Assembly (NCBI RefSeq): GCF_001981525.1
Contig: NZ_MPSB01000013.1
Location: forward strand, 1 to 64,000
DNA from: Sphingomonas jeddahensis
GTDB taxonomy: Bacteria > Pseudomonadota > Alphaproteobacteria > Sphingomonadales > Sphingomonadaceae
Reading direction: 5' to 3'
DNA: 64,000 bases
Below are positions 56,104 through 64,000 of this stretch, in pieces (positions within the stretch are counted from its first letter, which is position 1; each line of letters opens with the position of its first letter). Made by a program: the position numbers and the translations under genes. Below the pieces are notes generated by a model. It saw nothing but the letters and a program-made list of their open reading frames with translations, was not told where the DNA came from and did not search any database.

Positions 56104-57102
56104 TCAATTCGCGCCGGAGCGGCGAAGCGCCGCGTTGGGATTGTTGGTGCCATTGGGGAAGAAGCCCCCTGACGTTGCCTGATTGCGTGTGAGATAGGCT
56201 ATGTTGTGGACCTGTTCGGGCGTGCGACTGAACACAATGCCGTTTTCATCGGTGGGCACGAAGTTGGACGTCGTGCCGAACTGAGTCTGCACCGGTGAAA
56301 TCCCCTGGTCGTCATCGGCGACTCGTATCGGCGGCCCCGCGGAAGTCGTTGTGCCGTCCAGCAGATCGCGCGCGTCGGAGATCTTGTCCGCGTTGGTCCG
56401 CACGATCGGCACCTCGACGCCGCGGCGGTAGAGCGCGCCGCGGATGATCCCGGCGTGAAACGCTTCGGCAGCAAGAATGCCGGCCGCCGCGTCAATGATG
56501 TCGGGGCTGCTCAGCAGCGGCGAGCCGCCCTTATACGCCGTGACGCCGACGTCCTCGAAAATATAGGCAGCCAGCAGGAAATTGTCGTCGTTCGCATAAG
56601 GATCGAAGATCCCGCCCGAGTTCGATAGGTCGATCCCGGCGGCCGTTGCGGCAGCAGTGAAGACCGCGGTTGACAGGTCGATGGCGGGCTGCGCCACAGC
56701 TGAGGTGGACAGCGCGCGGCGGAGTGAGTCAACGTGCGCAGCCTCGTCGGCAGCAATCTCGCGCGCATATTGGATAACGGCACGATCCGTAAGGTTCGCC
56801 TTACGCGCGCCGACTGCCTCCCCCCTGGTCTGCGTTCCGGTGAGTTGGTTCGCCGGCAGCCCGGCGCCATTGACCGCGAAGGAGTAGAATTGCGCCTCGA
56901 GATATTCGAGGTTCAGGGCAAAGTTCAGGATATCGGCTTCGCTCGGCGCCGTTGCCGCTTGCGCCTGGGCACGTTCTGCGAGGGTAAGGCCACCCGCACC
57001 GATTGCAGCGGTCGCGACGGCGAACTTGAAGAAGTCCCTTCGCTGATGGCGGCGCTCGGCACGCGCCTCCAGCACATGGATAGCTTGCTCACTTCCAGGC
57101 AT
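56104..57102 (-). CDS. Tat-exported ferritin-like protein (paralogue)
   Basis: 332 residues. RRDFFKFAVATAAIG (Arg21-Arg22) and AERAQAQA form a Tat signal with no lipobox, so it should be released to the periplasm. NLEYLEAQFYSFAV, AADEAAHVDSLRRAL and AAEAFHAGIIRGAL mirror the ligand regions of the downstream paralogue. ATG 57102 follows GGAGAG. The pair likely arose by duplication, and one copy gained a lipid anchor. Function is unknown; relatives include desiccation-related proteins. Confidence 0.85.
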   Translation of the reverse strand: MPGSEQAIHVLEARAERRHQRRDFFKFAVATAAIGAGGLTLAERAQAQAATAPSEADILNFALNLEYLEAQFYSFAVNGAGLPANQLTGTQTRGEAVGARKANLTDRAVIQYAREIAADEAAHVDSLRRALSTSAVAQPAIDLSTAVFTAAATAAGIDLSNSGGIFDPYANDDNFLLAAYIFEDVGVTAYKGGSPLLSSPDIIDAAAGILAAEAFHAGIIRGALYRRGVEVPIVRTNADKISDARDLLDGTTTSAGPPIRVADDDQGISPVQTQFGTTSNFVPTDENGIVFSRTPEQVHNIAYLTRNQATSGGFFPNGTNNPNAALRRSGAN

Positions 57103-57330
57103 CTGTTTCTCTCCATCCCCGATCACCGCGAGGTTCGGGACGCACTGTTCTCGCGCAGCGGCGATGCAGATACGAGCAGGACGGAGAAAGGATGCCGATA
57201 AACAAACAATAATGTTGTTGATGTAGTCTAGAGTTTTGACGGGCGACTTCGCGTGCGCCCAGTTGTTGATCTTGGGAAAGCCAGCTGCCTTTGAACAATC
57301 GGAAAAGTTAGCCACGTCTGAGGGTGCTGA
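57103..57330 (-). other. Upstream region of the ferritin-like operon
   Basis: About 230 bases between the ferritin-like genes and the rpoZ terminator, AT-richer than its surroundings around 57200-57240 (AACAAACAATAATGTTGTTG). The frame of the upstream ferritin-like gene happens to be open here, but codon use and lack of motifs argue against coding. A promoter on - is expected; I cannot define it. Confidence 0.45.
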
Positions 57331-57364
57331 AAACGACAAAAGCCGCAGCGTTGCCGCTACGGCT
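57331..57364 (-). terminator. Intrinsic terminator of rpoZ
   Basis: AGCCGCAGCG (57341-57350) and CGCTACGGCT (57355-57364) form a 10-base stem with one mismatch around TTGC; read on - it is followed by TTTTGTCGTTTT. It begins 43 bases after the rpoZ stop. Confidence 0.75.
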
Positions 57365-57406
57365 TCTGTCATTTTGCAGATCCGCGGTTTGCAGCCGCCG
57401 TGTCCG

Positions 57407-57751
57407 TCAGCCCTCGTAATCGGCACCCAAATTCTGGTTGCGCGGCGGGGCAGCGGCGGTGAGGCGAAGCGCCTCCGCCGAAGCCGCCAGCGAGCCGACT
57501 GCGTCCGCTTCTTCCTCATCGTCAATCTGCACGCGTTGCAGGCTCTGCACCACGGCCTCCTTGAGGTCCTTCGGCTTCACCGTCTGTTCCGCGATCTCGC
57601 GCAGGGCGACGACCGGGTTCTTGTCTCGATCGCGATCGATCGTCAGTTCGGCGCCACCTGATACCTGCCGCGCGCGCTGCGCGGCGAACAGGACCAGATC
57701 GAACCGGTTGGGGATCTTGTCGACGCAATCCTCGACCGTGACGCGCGCCAT
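57407..57751 (-). CDS. rpoZ: DNA-directed RNA polymerase omega subunit
   Basis: 114 residues. [20 protein letters not shown] and [11 protein letters not shown] at the N-terminus and [11 protein letters not shown] near 58-68 are the conserved parts of omega, which helps assemble polymerase and contributes a ppGpp site. The C-terminal 40 residues are acidic then Ala/Pro-rich. ATG 57751 is the conserved start. Divergent from the PLD gene. Confidence 0.96.
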   Translation of the reverse strand: MARVTVEDCVDKIPNRFDLVLFAAQRARQVSGGAELTIDRDRDKNPVVALREIAEQTVKPKDLKEAVVQSLQRVQIDDEEEADAVGSLAASAEALRLTAAAPPRNQNLGADYEG

Positions 57752-57873
57752 GGACGCTTCCTTCAATGAAAAATAAAGCTGGATGAAGGGCGGCTGTGTA
57801 GTTGGCGCGCCGGCAGAAGTCAAGAAAAGCGCGTTCTTGCCCCTGTCATGCGGGCGCGTCATCAGGCCGCCTG

Positions 57874-59040
57874 ATGAACAGCACGCGCACCTTCACCGTT
57901 GCCGGCAACCGGCTCACCTTGTTGGTGGAGGGGGCCGATCGGTTCGACGCGTTGATTGATTTGATCACTCGCGCTCGCCGCTCGTTGCGCATGCTTTATT
58001 ATATCTATGCCGACGACCATGCCGGCCAGCAGGTGAATCAGGCGCTGATCGAGGCGGCGCGGCGCGGGGTCAAGGTGGCGCTGATCGTCGATGGATTTGG
58101 CAGCGACGAGGCACCGGACGGCCATTTCTTCGGTCCGCTGAACCATGCAGGCGTTGCGGTGTGCCGATTCGTCCCGCGGCTGGGCCGGCGGTATCTTTTG
58201 CGCAACCACCAGAAGCTGGCCCTGGCCGACGCCGAAACGGATGATCCGCGCATCATCGTCGGCGGGTTCAACATCGAGGATGATTATTTCGGCACTGCAG
58301 GCGATCAGGCGTGGCGCGATTTGGGCCTGCTTCTCGAAGGGCCGGCGGCGTCGCGTATGGCGGGCTATTTCGATGCGCTGGACAATTGGGTGCGGCAGGA
58401 CAAAGGGAAGCTGCGCCACCTCAATCGCACGCTGGCGCAATGGAGCGAGCGCGAGGGGGCCATACGCTGGCTCATCGGTGGCCCCACGCGCCGGCTGTCG
58501 CCCTGGGCACATGCGGTGCGCACCGACATGCGGCGTGCCGAGCGGATCGACATCATCGCAGCTTATTTTACGCCGAGCCCCACCATGTTGCGGCGTATCG
58601 ACAAGGCCGGTCGGCTCGGCCGCGTCGTGCGCGTCGTGACGGCGCGCAAGTCGGATAACAATGCCACGGTTGCGGCGGCGCGCTTCACCTATCGCGGCTT
58701 GCTGAGGCGCGGCATCCGAGTATTCGAATATCTGCCCACCAAATTGCATACCAAGCTCTATGCGGTGGATGAAGCGGTCCACATTGGCAGCGCCAACTTC
58801 GACATGCGAAGTCTGTTCATCAATCTGGAGCTGATGCTGCGGATCGACGACCATGCCTTCGCCGCGCATGTACGCAGGTACATCGACGGCGAGATCGCGC
58901 AATCGGAGGAGATCACCTATGAACGCTATCTCGCCACAACTGGCTGGTGGCAGCGCACCAAGCAATTTGTCGCCTACATGGTAGTCGGAGTTGCCGATCC
59001 TGTTGTTTCGCGCAGCCTGAATTTCGGCATCGACGAATAG
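57874..59040 (+). CDS. Phospholipase D family protein, cardiolipin synthase-like
   Basis: 388 residues with two HKD motifs: HQKLALAD (near 112) with [11 protein letters not shown], and HTKLYAVD (near 294) with [10 protein letters not shown]. This is the plan of bacterial cardiolipin synthases, but without the two N-terminal membrane helices of ClsA, so it is closer to ClsB/C-like enzymes. It probably transfers phosphatidyl groups at the inner membrane. The fourth residue of the first motif region (ADAETDDPR) is slightly expanded. ATG 57874 begins the aligned region; the upstream open extension is unlikely. Confidence 0.85.
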   Translation: MNSTRTFTVAGNRLTLLVEGADRFDALIDLITRARRSLRMLYYIYADDHAGQQVNQALIEAARRGVKVALIVDGFGSDEAPDGHFFGPLNHAGVAVCRFVPRLGRRYLLRNHQKLALADAETDDPRIIVGGFNIEDDYFGTAGDQAWRDLGLLLEGPAASRMAGYFDALDNWVRQDKGKLRHLNRTLAQWSEREGAIRWLIGGPTRRLSPWAHAVRTDMRRAERIDIIAAYFTPSPTMLRRIDKAGRLGRVVRVVTARKSDNNATVAAARFTYRGLLRRGIRVFEYLPTKLHTKLYAVDEAVHIGSANFDMRSLFINLELMLRIDDHAFAAHVRRYIDGEIAQSEEITYERYLATTGWWQRTKQFVAYMVVGVADPVVSRSLNFGIDE

Positions 59041-59236
59041 GATTCTTCGATCCCGAAACGGCACCGTGCGGCGCGATGTCACCCCATCGCAACAAATCCG
59101 TCATCGCACCGACGCTGAATATGCACACTCCTGTCACGCCCAGTCCCTAGCGGCGCATCCGGAGGACGATCGGGCAAACGGCTCGGCTCGTCCTAGGTCC
59201 AGGGGACGGACCGATCAGTTATAACGGGAGTGAGAC

Positions 59237-60850
59237 ATGCTCAGCTTCAGCCGCCGCAATCATTTTCTTGCCGGCACCGCCTGCCTTCTGCTCGCCGCTT
59301 GCGGTGGCGCTGACGATGTCGCTTCGCCCGGCGCCGGCAACATCGACGTGATCGTAAACCCGCCGGCGCCTGCCCCAACGCCCGCGCCGTCGCCCACGCC
59401 GTCGCCGATCACCGCTGCGGACTTCGCGCAGGAAACGACGCAGAGCGGCGTGCTCGTCACGGCTGCTGAGCAGCTCGCGATCGTGAACGCCGGCAGCAAC
59501 AATGTCACCAACGGCGCGGCGGGCCTGAACGGCTTGTATCCGGTCAGCGCAACCTCGCTGACGCCGGCTAGCAACCCGTCGCTGCTCGGCAACTTCTTCA
59601 CCAACACCAACTTCGTCGGCGCGCTGAACGGGCCGACCGATACGTCGTTCCAGAGCTGGACCTGCAACTCCAGCTTCGCGAACTTCGGCGGCAGCGGCGC
59701 GGCCTGCACCGCGGTGCCGAACATCGGCACCGGCGGCGCGAGCGCGGCGTGCCCGACCGGCACGAGCGACGCCGGCCTCGTCGCTGGCTTCCGCGCCTGC
59801 GCCCTGCCGCGTAACATCACCGCAAACCTGACGCTGCCGAAGATCGCCGGCGTGTTCTACCGCTTCAGCGGCCAGACCGAAGTCGGTGGCAGCACCATCG
59901 GCACCACCGACGCGCCGAACGGCCCCGTGCTCACCATCGCGCCGGGCGTTGTTCTCGCCGCCGACTCGAGCCAGGCTGATAACGACCTGATCGTCGTTAA
60001 CCGCGGCAGCCGCATCGAGGCGGTCGGCAACCCGGCCAACCCGATCATCTTCACCTCGCAGCAGAACATCGAAGGTACGGTCAGCGACACGTCGCAGGGC
60101 CAGTGGGGCGGCCTCGTGCTGCTCGGCCAGGCACCGACCGCGGTCTGCGCGACCGGCACCGGCCCGAACAACGCCGGCGGCACCAGCGCGACCTGCCAGG
60201 CGCCGATCGAGGGCATCACCGGCCGCTTCTACGGTGGCCCGAACCAGGCCAGCAACTCGGGCACGCTGCAGTATGTGCAGATCCGCTACACCGGCATCGC
60301 GATCAGCGAAGGCAACGAGCTTCAGGGCCTGACGCTCGGCGGCACCGGCACCGGCACCACGATCGATCACGTGCAGAGCCACAATTCGTCGGATGACGGC
60401 ATCGAGATCTTCGGCGGCACGACCAACCTGAAGTATTTCGCAGTGACCGGTGCTGACGATGACGCATTCGACGTCGACAACGGCTGGCGCGGCTTCATGC
60501 AGTTCATCATCTCGGCACAGCGCCCGACCGCGACGTCGGACTCCTATGCCAGCGAGATCGACTCGAACGGTTCGGAAGACATCCTTCCGCGCACCTACGG
60601 CCGTTATGCCAACTTCACCTTCGTCCAGGGCGGCACCTCGGCCGCAGCGGCGATCCGCCTGCGCGGCGGTGCGGACTTCGCGTTCGTTAACGGCGTGATC
60701 AAGACGGCGACCGGCCAGAAGTGCATCAACATCGTCGCCGGCGCGGGCACGGGTGCGGACCGCACCACGATCCGTCCGGCCAACGAGACGCTGCAGGACG
60801 CCGGCGCGCCGACGTTCAACTCGGTCTACTTCCAGTGCGGCGGCCGCTGA
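59237..60850 (+). CDS. Large surface lipoprotein with predicted beta-helix, partner of a TonB receptor
   Basis: 537 residues. Lipobox LLAAC puts the lipid on Cys22; a Pro-rich linker (about 42-58) follows, then a repetitive beta-rich body with short Gly/Asn/Thr repeats and DDGIEIFGGTTNLKYF near 391, as in parallel beta-helix proteins. Cys pairs at about 144/155 and 170/187 may be disulphides. GGGAGTG precedes the ATG. It is 94 bases upstream of a TonB-dependent receptor on the same strand, so it may capture the ligand or act as a surface cap. The ligand is unknown. Confidence 0.8.
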   Translation: MLSFSRRNHFLAGTACLLLAACGGADDVASPGAGNIDVIVNPPAPAPTPAPSPTPSPITAADFAQETTQSGVLVTAAEQLAIVNAGSNNVTNGAAGLNGLYPVSATSLTPASNPSLLGNFFTNTNFVGALNGPTDTSFQSWTCNSSFANFGGSGAACTAVPNIGTGGASAACPTGTSDAGLVAGFRACALPRNITANLTLPKIAGVFYRFSGQTEVGGSTIGTTDAPNGPVLTIAPGVVLAADSSQADNDLIVVNRGSRIEAVGNPANPIIFTSQQNIEGTVSDTSQGQWGGLVLLGQAPTAVCATGTGPNNAGGTSATCQAPIEGITGRFYGGPNQASNSGTLQYVQIRYTGIAISEGNELQGLTLGGTGTGTTIDHVQSHNSSDDGIEIFGGTTNLKYFAVTGADDDAFDVDNGWRGFMQFIISAQRPTATSDSYASEIDSNGSEDILPRTYGRYANFTFVQGGTSAAAAIRLRGGADFAFVNGVIKTATGQKCINIVAGAGTGADRTTIRPANETLQDAGAPTFNSVYFQCGGR

Positions 60851-60876
60851 GCCCCAGCCAACACTCGTGACTAAGG

Positions 60877-60914
60877 CGGGCCCCGGCGTGCGTTTTAACG
60901 CCGTCGCGGGCCCG
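60877..60914 (+). other. Nested hairpin between lipoprotein and TonB receptor genes
   Basis: CGGGCCC (60877-60883) pairs with GGGCCCG (60908-60914); inside, GGCGT pairs with ACGCC around GCGTTTTA. No T-run follows, so an mRNA-stability or attenuator role that sets the ratio of the two proteins is possible. Confidence 0.5.
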
Positions 60915-60944
60915 TTCACTTCAAATCGACTGGAAGGCTCGACC

Positions 60945-63773
60945 ATGCGCCAGCGCACCGCTTATGCATCCCTACTTCTCCTGACGACCACCCTGGTCGC
61001 TCCCGCGGCGCTCGCACAGGTCGCGCCGTCCACCGGCGCTCCGTCGACCAGCGCGCCCGCCGGCCCGCCGTCGACCAGCACCATGTCGACCGGCGTCGAG
61101 CCCGGCGATCCGCAGGGCACGAACCCCGTCGCGCAGGAGCAGGCCGATCAGGAAGCGGCCGAGGTTTCCGCTCCGGGCGTCGACACCTCGACGGGCGCCG
61201 ACATCGTCGTCGTCGGCCGCAACATCCCGAACAGCGTCCGCTCGACCGCGCAGGTCATCAACGTCCTGTCCAGCGCGGATATCGCGCGTACGGGCGAAGG
61301 CGACATCGCTGGCGCGCTGACTCGCGTCACCGGCCTGTCGGTGGTCGGCAACGGCTATGTGTTCGTTCGCGGCCTGGGCGACCGTTATTCCTCGGCGCTG
61401 CTCAACGGCTCGCCGCTGCCCAGCCCGGAGCCGCTGCGCCGCACGGTGCCGCTGGACATCTTCCCGACCACGATCGTCGGCTCGGCGCTCGTGCAGAAGA
61501 CCTATTCGGTCAACTATCCGGGTGAATTTGGCGGCGGTGTCATCAACCTGACGACCAAGGCGCTGCCGGAAGAGAATTTCGTGACGATCGGCGCCTCGGG
61601 CGGGATCGACACGCAGACGACGGCCAAGCTCGGCAACACCTATTATGGATCGAAGAGCGACTGGCTCGGCTTCGATTCGGGCGAGCGTGACGTGCCAGGC
61701 TTCATCAAGAACGCCCCGAACGGCAGCGGCATCATCCCGACCGCACAGGTGGCGCAGCTATCCAATGCGCGCACCACATTGCTTCAGCGCAACACCGATA
61801 TTCCGGCGAACTGGTCGGGCGACATCAATGTCGGCCTCGTCGGCGATCTCGGCCCGGGCCGGATCGGCATGATCGCGACGGGCAGCGTCGCCAACACTTG
61901 GCGCACCCGCGCGACCACGCAGCAGGACACGATCAGCGAAGACGGCACGCTGCGCAACAATTTCGACACACTGATCACCGACAATCGCGCGGTGGTTAAC
62001 GGCTTGCTCGGCTTCGGCTATGAGTGGGACCGCAACCGCATCCGCTGGACCAACGTGTACATCCACGACACGCTGAAGCAGGGGCGCGCCTCGGCCGCGA
62101 CGGTGTATAACAACTCGTCGGGCAACCCGATCTTCCAGCAGAACACCAACTGGTTCGAACGCCAGCTGATCGAGACGCAGCTGGTCGGCGAGTTCAAGCC
62201 GATCGACGATCTGTCGATCGATGTGCGCGGGGCCTACGCCAACTCGAAGCGCAACTCGCCCTACGAGCGTCAGTTCGTCTATAACTGCAGTACCAACCTG
62301 AACATTCAGGTCAACGAGCCGGTGAACGGTCCCGGCGTGAGCTGCCCGGGCGTGTGGCAGTCGACCAACGCGTTCGATCGCTTCGCATCGGTGGTGTTCA
62401 GCGAACTGGACGAGGATCTCTACTCGGGCCAGGCCGACGTGTCGTACAAGCTAGCGACCGATCGCCCGATCACGCTGTCGGCGGGTTATTATTACTCGCA
62501 GAACGAGCGTACCTCGATCCGCCTGCCGTTCGTCTATCAGACGGTCACGGGCGGCGCGATCCCGTTCCCGTGCAACCTGTTCCGCCCGGACCAGCTGTTG
62601 TCGCCGGATGTGCTGAACGGCTGTCCGGTCGCCACGTCCGGTACGCAGGCCGACAATGCGGTGCAGATGCGCTTCGACGCGGGTCTGAACGGCTCCTATC
62701 GCTATGACGCGAGCTTGCGCATCCACGCTGGATACGCCCAGGTCGAAGCCGAAGTGATCGACGGCGTGCGCGGCATCCTCGGCGTGCGCTATGAGACGGC
62801 GAAGCAGGAAGTGACGCCGATCGGCGCGCCGACGACGCGGCTTGACAATGATTACTTCCTGCCGGCCGCAACGGTGACCTGGAACTTTGCCCAGGACATG
62901 CAGCTGCGACTCGCGGCGGCGAAGACGATTGCCCGTCCGCAGTTCCGCGAACTGGCGCCACAGGCGTTCCGCGACTTCGAGAGCGATCGCCTGTTCTTCG
63001 GTAATCCGAACCTGCGCGATTCCGAGCTGTACAATCTTGAAGCACGCTATGAGTGGTTCTTCGACCGCGACCAGCGCCTCACGCTCGCCGGCTTCTACAA
63101 GCGGATCGAGAACCCGATCGAGCAGGTCGGCTTCTATCCGACGCCGGACGCACGATTGCAGACCGGCTTCACCTACCTGCCCAAGGCGACCCTGTGGGGC
63201 GCCGAGGTCGAGGTGCAGAAGTATATTCCGCTCGACTTCATCTCGGATGATTGGGGTGGCAAGCGCGCGGTGATCATCGCCAACTACACCTACACCCAGT
63301 CGAAGATCACCGCCGACGACGAATGCGTGCCGAGCGTTCTCGGCGTGGCTCTGGGCGGTTGCCAGGCGGGCTTCGGCCCGGCGAACCTCCAGTTCCGCGA
63401 CGGCGCGCCGCTGACCGGCCAGTCGGATCACCTCGTGAACCTGCAGCTCGGCTATGAGGATCGCGACAATGAGACGCAGATGACGCTGCTGTTCAACTAC
63501 GCCAGCGAGCGTGTGACGAACCGCGGCCCGTCGCTGCTGACCGGCGTCGGCTTCCAGCCGGACATCATTGAAAAGCCGGGTATCCGCCTCGACTTCGTCG
63601 CGCGTCAGACCGTCGACTTCCTGGGCACGCGCGTCGAGCTGAAGGGCGAAGCGCGCAACCTCACCGGCCAGCGCTATCAGGAGCGCCAGACCTTCGAGGA
63701 TGGTCGCCAGGTGTTCATCAATCGCTTCGAACAGGGCCGGATGTTCACGCTGGGCGCCAGCGTCACCTTCTGA
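60945..63773 (+). CDS. TonB-dependent receptor
   Basis: 942 residues. Signal peptide to about AALAQ (residue 25), then a Pro/Ser/Thr-rich stretch to about residue 75, a plug domain (IVVVGRNIPNSVRST; the LPSPEPLRRTVPLDIFP segment near 160-176), and a 22-strand barrel ending LGASVTF with terminal Phe. The plug motif groups it with receptors that take up large or polymeric substrates, though this is weak evidence. ATG 60945 begins the signal peptide. A terminator follows the stop. Confidence 0.93.
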   Translation: MRQRTAYASLLLLTTTLVAPAALAQVAPSTGAPSTSAPAGPPSTSTMSTGVEPGDPQGTNPVAQEQADQEAAEVSAPGVDTSTGADIVVVGRNIPNSVRSTAQVINVLSSADIARTGEGDIAGALTRVTGLSVVGNGYVFVRGLGDRYSSALLNGSPLPSPEPLRRTVPLDIFPTTIVGSALVQKTYSVNYPGEFGGGVINLTTKALPEENFVTIGASGGIDTQTTAKLGNTYYGSKSDWLGFDSGERDVPGFIKNAPNGSGIIPTAQVAQLSNARTTLLQRNTDIPANWSGDINVGLVGDLGPGRIGMIATGSVANTWRTRATTQQDTISEDGTLRNNFDTLITDNRAVVNGLLGFGYEWDRNRIRWTNVYIHDTLKQGRASAATVYNNSSGNPIFQQNTNWFERQLIETQLVGEFKPIDDLSIDVRGAYANSKRNSPYERQFVYNCSTNLNIQVNEPVNGPGVSCPGVWQSTNAFDRFASVVFSELDEDLYSGQADVSYKLATDRPITLSAGYYYSQNERTSIRLPFVYQTVTGGAIPFPCNLFRPDQLLSPDVLNGCPVATSGTQADNAVQMRFDAGLNGSYRYDASLRIHAGYAQVEAEVIDGVRGILGVRYETAKQEVTPIGAPTTRLDNDYFLPAATVTWNFAQDMQLRLAAAKTIARPQFRELAPQAFRDFESDRLFFGNPNLRDSELYNLEARYEWFFDRDQRLTLAGFYKRIENPIEQVGFYPTPDARLQTGFTYLPKATLWGAEVEVQKYIPLDFISDDWGGKRAVIIANYTYTQSKITADDECVPSVLGVALGGCQAGFGPANLQFRDGAPLTGQSDHLVNLQLGYEDRDNETQMTLLFNYASERVTNRGPSLLTGVGFQPDIIEKPGIRLDFVARQTVDFLGTRVELKGEARNLTGQRYQERQTFEDGRQVFINRFEQGRMFTLGASVTF

Positions 63774-63795
63774 TCGGATCGGCAATGGTCAGGAG

Positions 63796-63836
63796 ACCCC
63801 GTCCGACCGGAAGGTCGGGCGGGGTTTCCGCGTTTT
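63796..63836 (+). terminator. Rho-independent terminator of the TonB receptor
   Basis: ACCCCGTCCGACC (63796-63808) pairs with GGTCGGGCGGGGT (63813-63825; one G-U) around GGAA, then TTTCCGCGTTTT. It starts 23 bases after the stop. Confidence 0.85.
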
Positions 63837-63850
63837 GGGAAGGGGGTCGC

Positions 63851-63960
63851 GCGGCTCCCGCCAGCATCGTCATCCCCGCGGAGGGGGGGATCGATACGCG
63901 CGGGCCATCGTGGGAGCCGCGGGCTAAGCGCTTATGGATTCCCGCCTTCGCGGGAATTAC
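63851..63960. repeat. Palindromic repeat region at the right edge
   Basis: GCGGCTCCC (63851-63859) and GGGAGCCGC (63912-63920) are a perfect inverted pair. Overlapping them is a CATCCCCGCGGAGG / ATTCCCGCCTTCGCGGGAAT element, also seen in short form at 37191. Confidence 0.65.
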
Positions 63961-63969
63961 CGCCCTTCT

Positions 63970-64000
63970 TTACAAAGCGTCGATCAACCCCAAGGCCGCT
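63970..64000 (-). CDS. Possible 3' end of a gene on the complement strand
   Basis: Read on -, the last 31 bases give AALGLIDAL followed by TAA (63972-63970). This looks like a natural C-terminus, but ten codons are too few to be sure. The gene would lie beyond the right edge. Confidence 0.3.
   Translation of the reverse strand, partial: AALGLIDAL

Noticed and set aside
59120..59140. CTGTCAC upstream of the surface lipoprotein, possible Pho box half
   Set aside because: The second half-site at the required spacing does not match, so a PhoB site cannot be supported.

Overview
The window is a GC-rich chromosomal segment, most likely from a sphingomonad (Alphaproteobacteria, Sphingomonas or a close relative). 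This rests on gene content rather than a database match: an exosortase A (XrtA) polysaccharide locus, a DivK-type regulator, several DUF families common in Alphaproteobacteria (DUF1489, DUF3572), a large TonB-dependent receptor, a two-domain Cdc48-type ATPase, and dispersed palindromic repeats of the kind seen in sphingomonad genomes. There is no sign of a prophage, insertion sequence, CRISPR array or recent genomic island, and no rRNA operon. Genes are dense and often overlap by 4 bases (ATGA or GTGA).

Layout. 1-7723: the right part of an XrtA/PEP-CTERM-type exopolysaccharide operon (outer-membrane barrel, ATPase, deacetylase, FemAB-like protein, glycosyltransferase, exosortase A with a fused EpsI domain, glutamine-dependent amidotransferase), all on + and translationally coupled. 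7836-16459: an M1 metallopeptidase (-), lon with a heat-shock-type promoter, an HU protein, tRNA-Val(CAC), a methyltransferase, an MFS transporter with an unclear start codon, and argG. 16704-23719: a small lipoprotein and an L,D-transpeptidase, then a flavin oxidoreductase followed by two large membrane proteins that may be a surface-glycan modification cluster. 23815-31134: DUF2490 protein, FemAB-like acyltransferase, RidA, HAD hydrolase, DUF3572, DivK, DUF1489, MgtE, cyclophilin and a LysR regulator. 31135-31509: a noncoding stretch with a strong intrinsic terminator on +, upstream of a Cdc48-family ATPase. 33873-45771: dnaN, an outer-membrane barrel, a phosphatase, rlmN, recN, bamD, a mannose-6-phosphate isomerase-like gene, a TauE/SafE exporter next to a cytochrome b / molybdopterin oxidoreductase pair, and a cyclopropane fatty acid synthase. 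45809-50824: a divergent acyl-CoA catabolic cluster with a palindromic operator candidate and what looks like a two-subunit acyl-CoA dehydrogenase. 51139-57751: a small membrane protein, tgt, an EF-hand protein, tRNA-Gln(CTG), ppx/gppA, rlmE, two tandem Tat-exported ferritin-like proteins, and rpoZ. 57874-63773: a phospholipase D family protein and a lipoprotein / TonB-dependent receptor pair.

How it works together. Much of the window serves the cell envelope: the XrtA operon makes or secretes surface polysaccharide, BamD and the barrels serve the outer membrane, the L,D-transpeptidase cross-links peptidoglycan, the CFA synthase and PLD protein modify phospholipids, and the lipoprotein/TonB pair imports an unknown ligand. 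The rest is housekeeping (replication, repair, tRNA and rRNA modification, proteolysis). At least three families of dispersed palindromic repeats sit between genes. In two places a repeat supplies or borders translation signals (about 20261 and 48411). The observations most worth checking are the possible small RNA or leader at 31250-31343, the two-subunit dehydrogenase with its operator, the tandem ferritin-like pair, the flavoprotein plus two membrane proteins, and the non-canonical start of the MFS gene.
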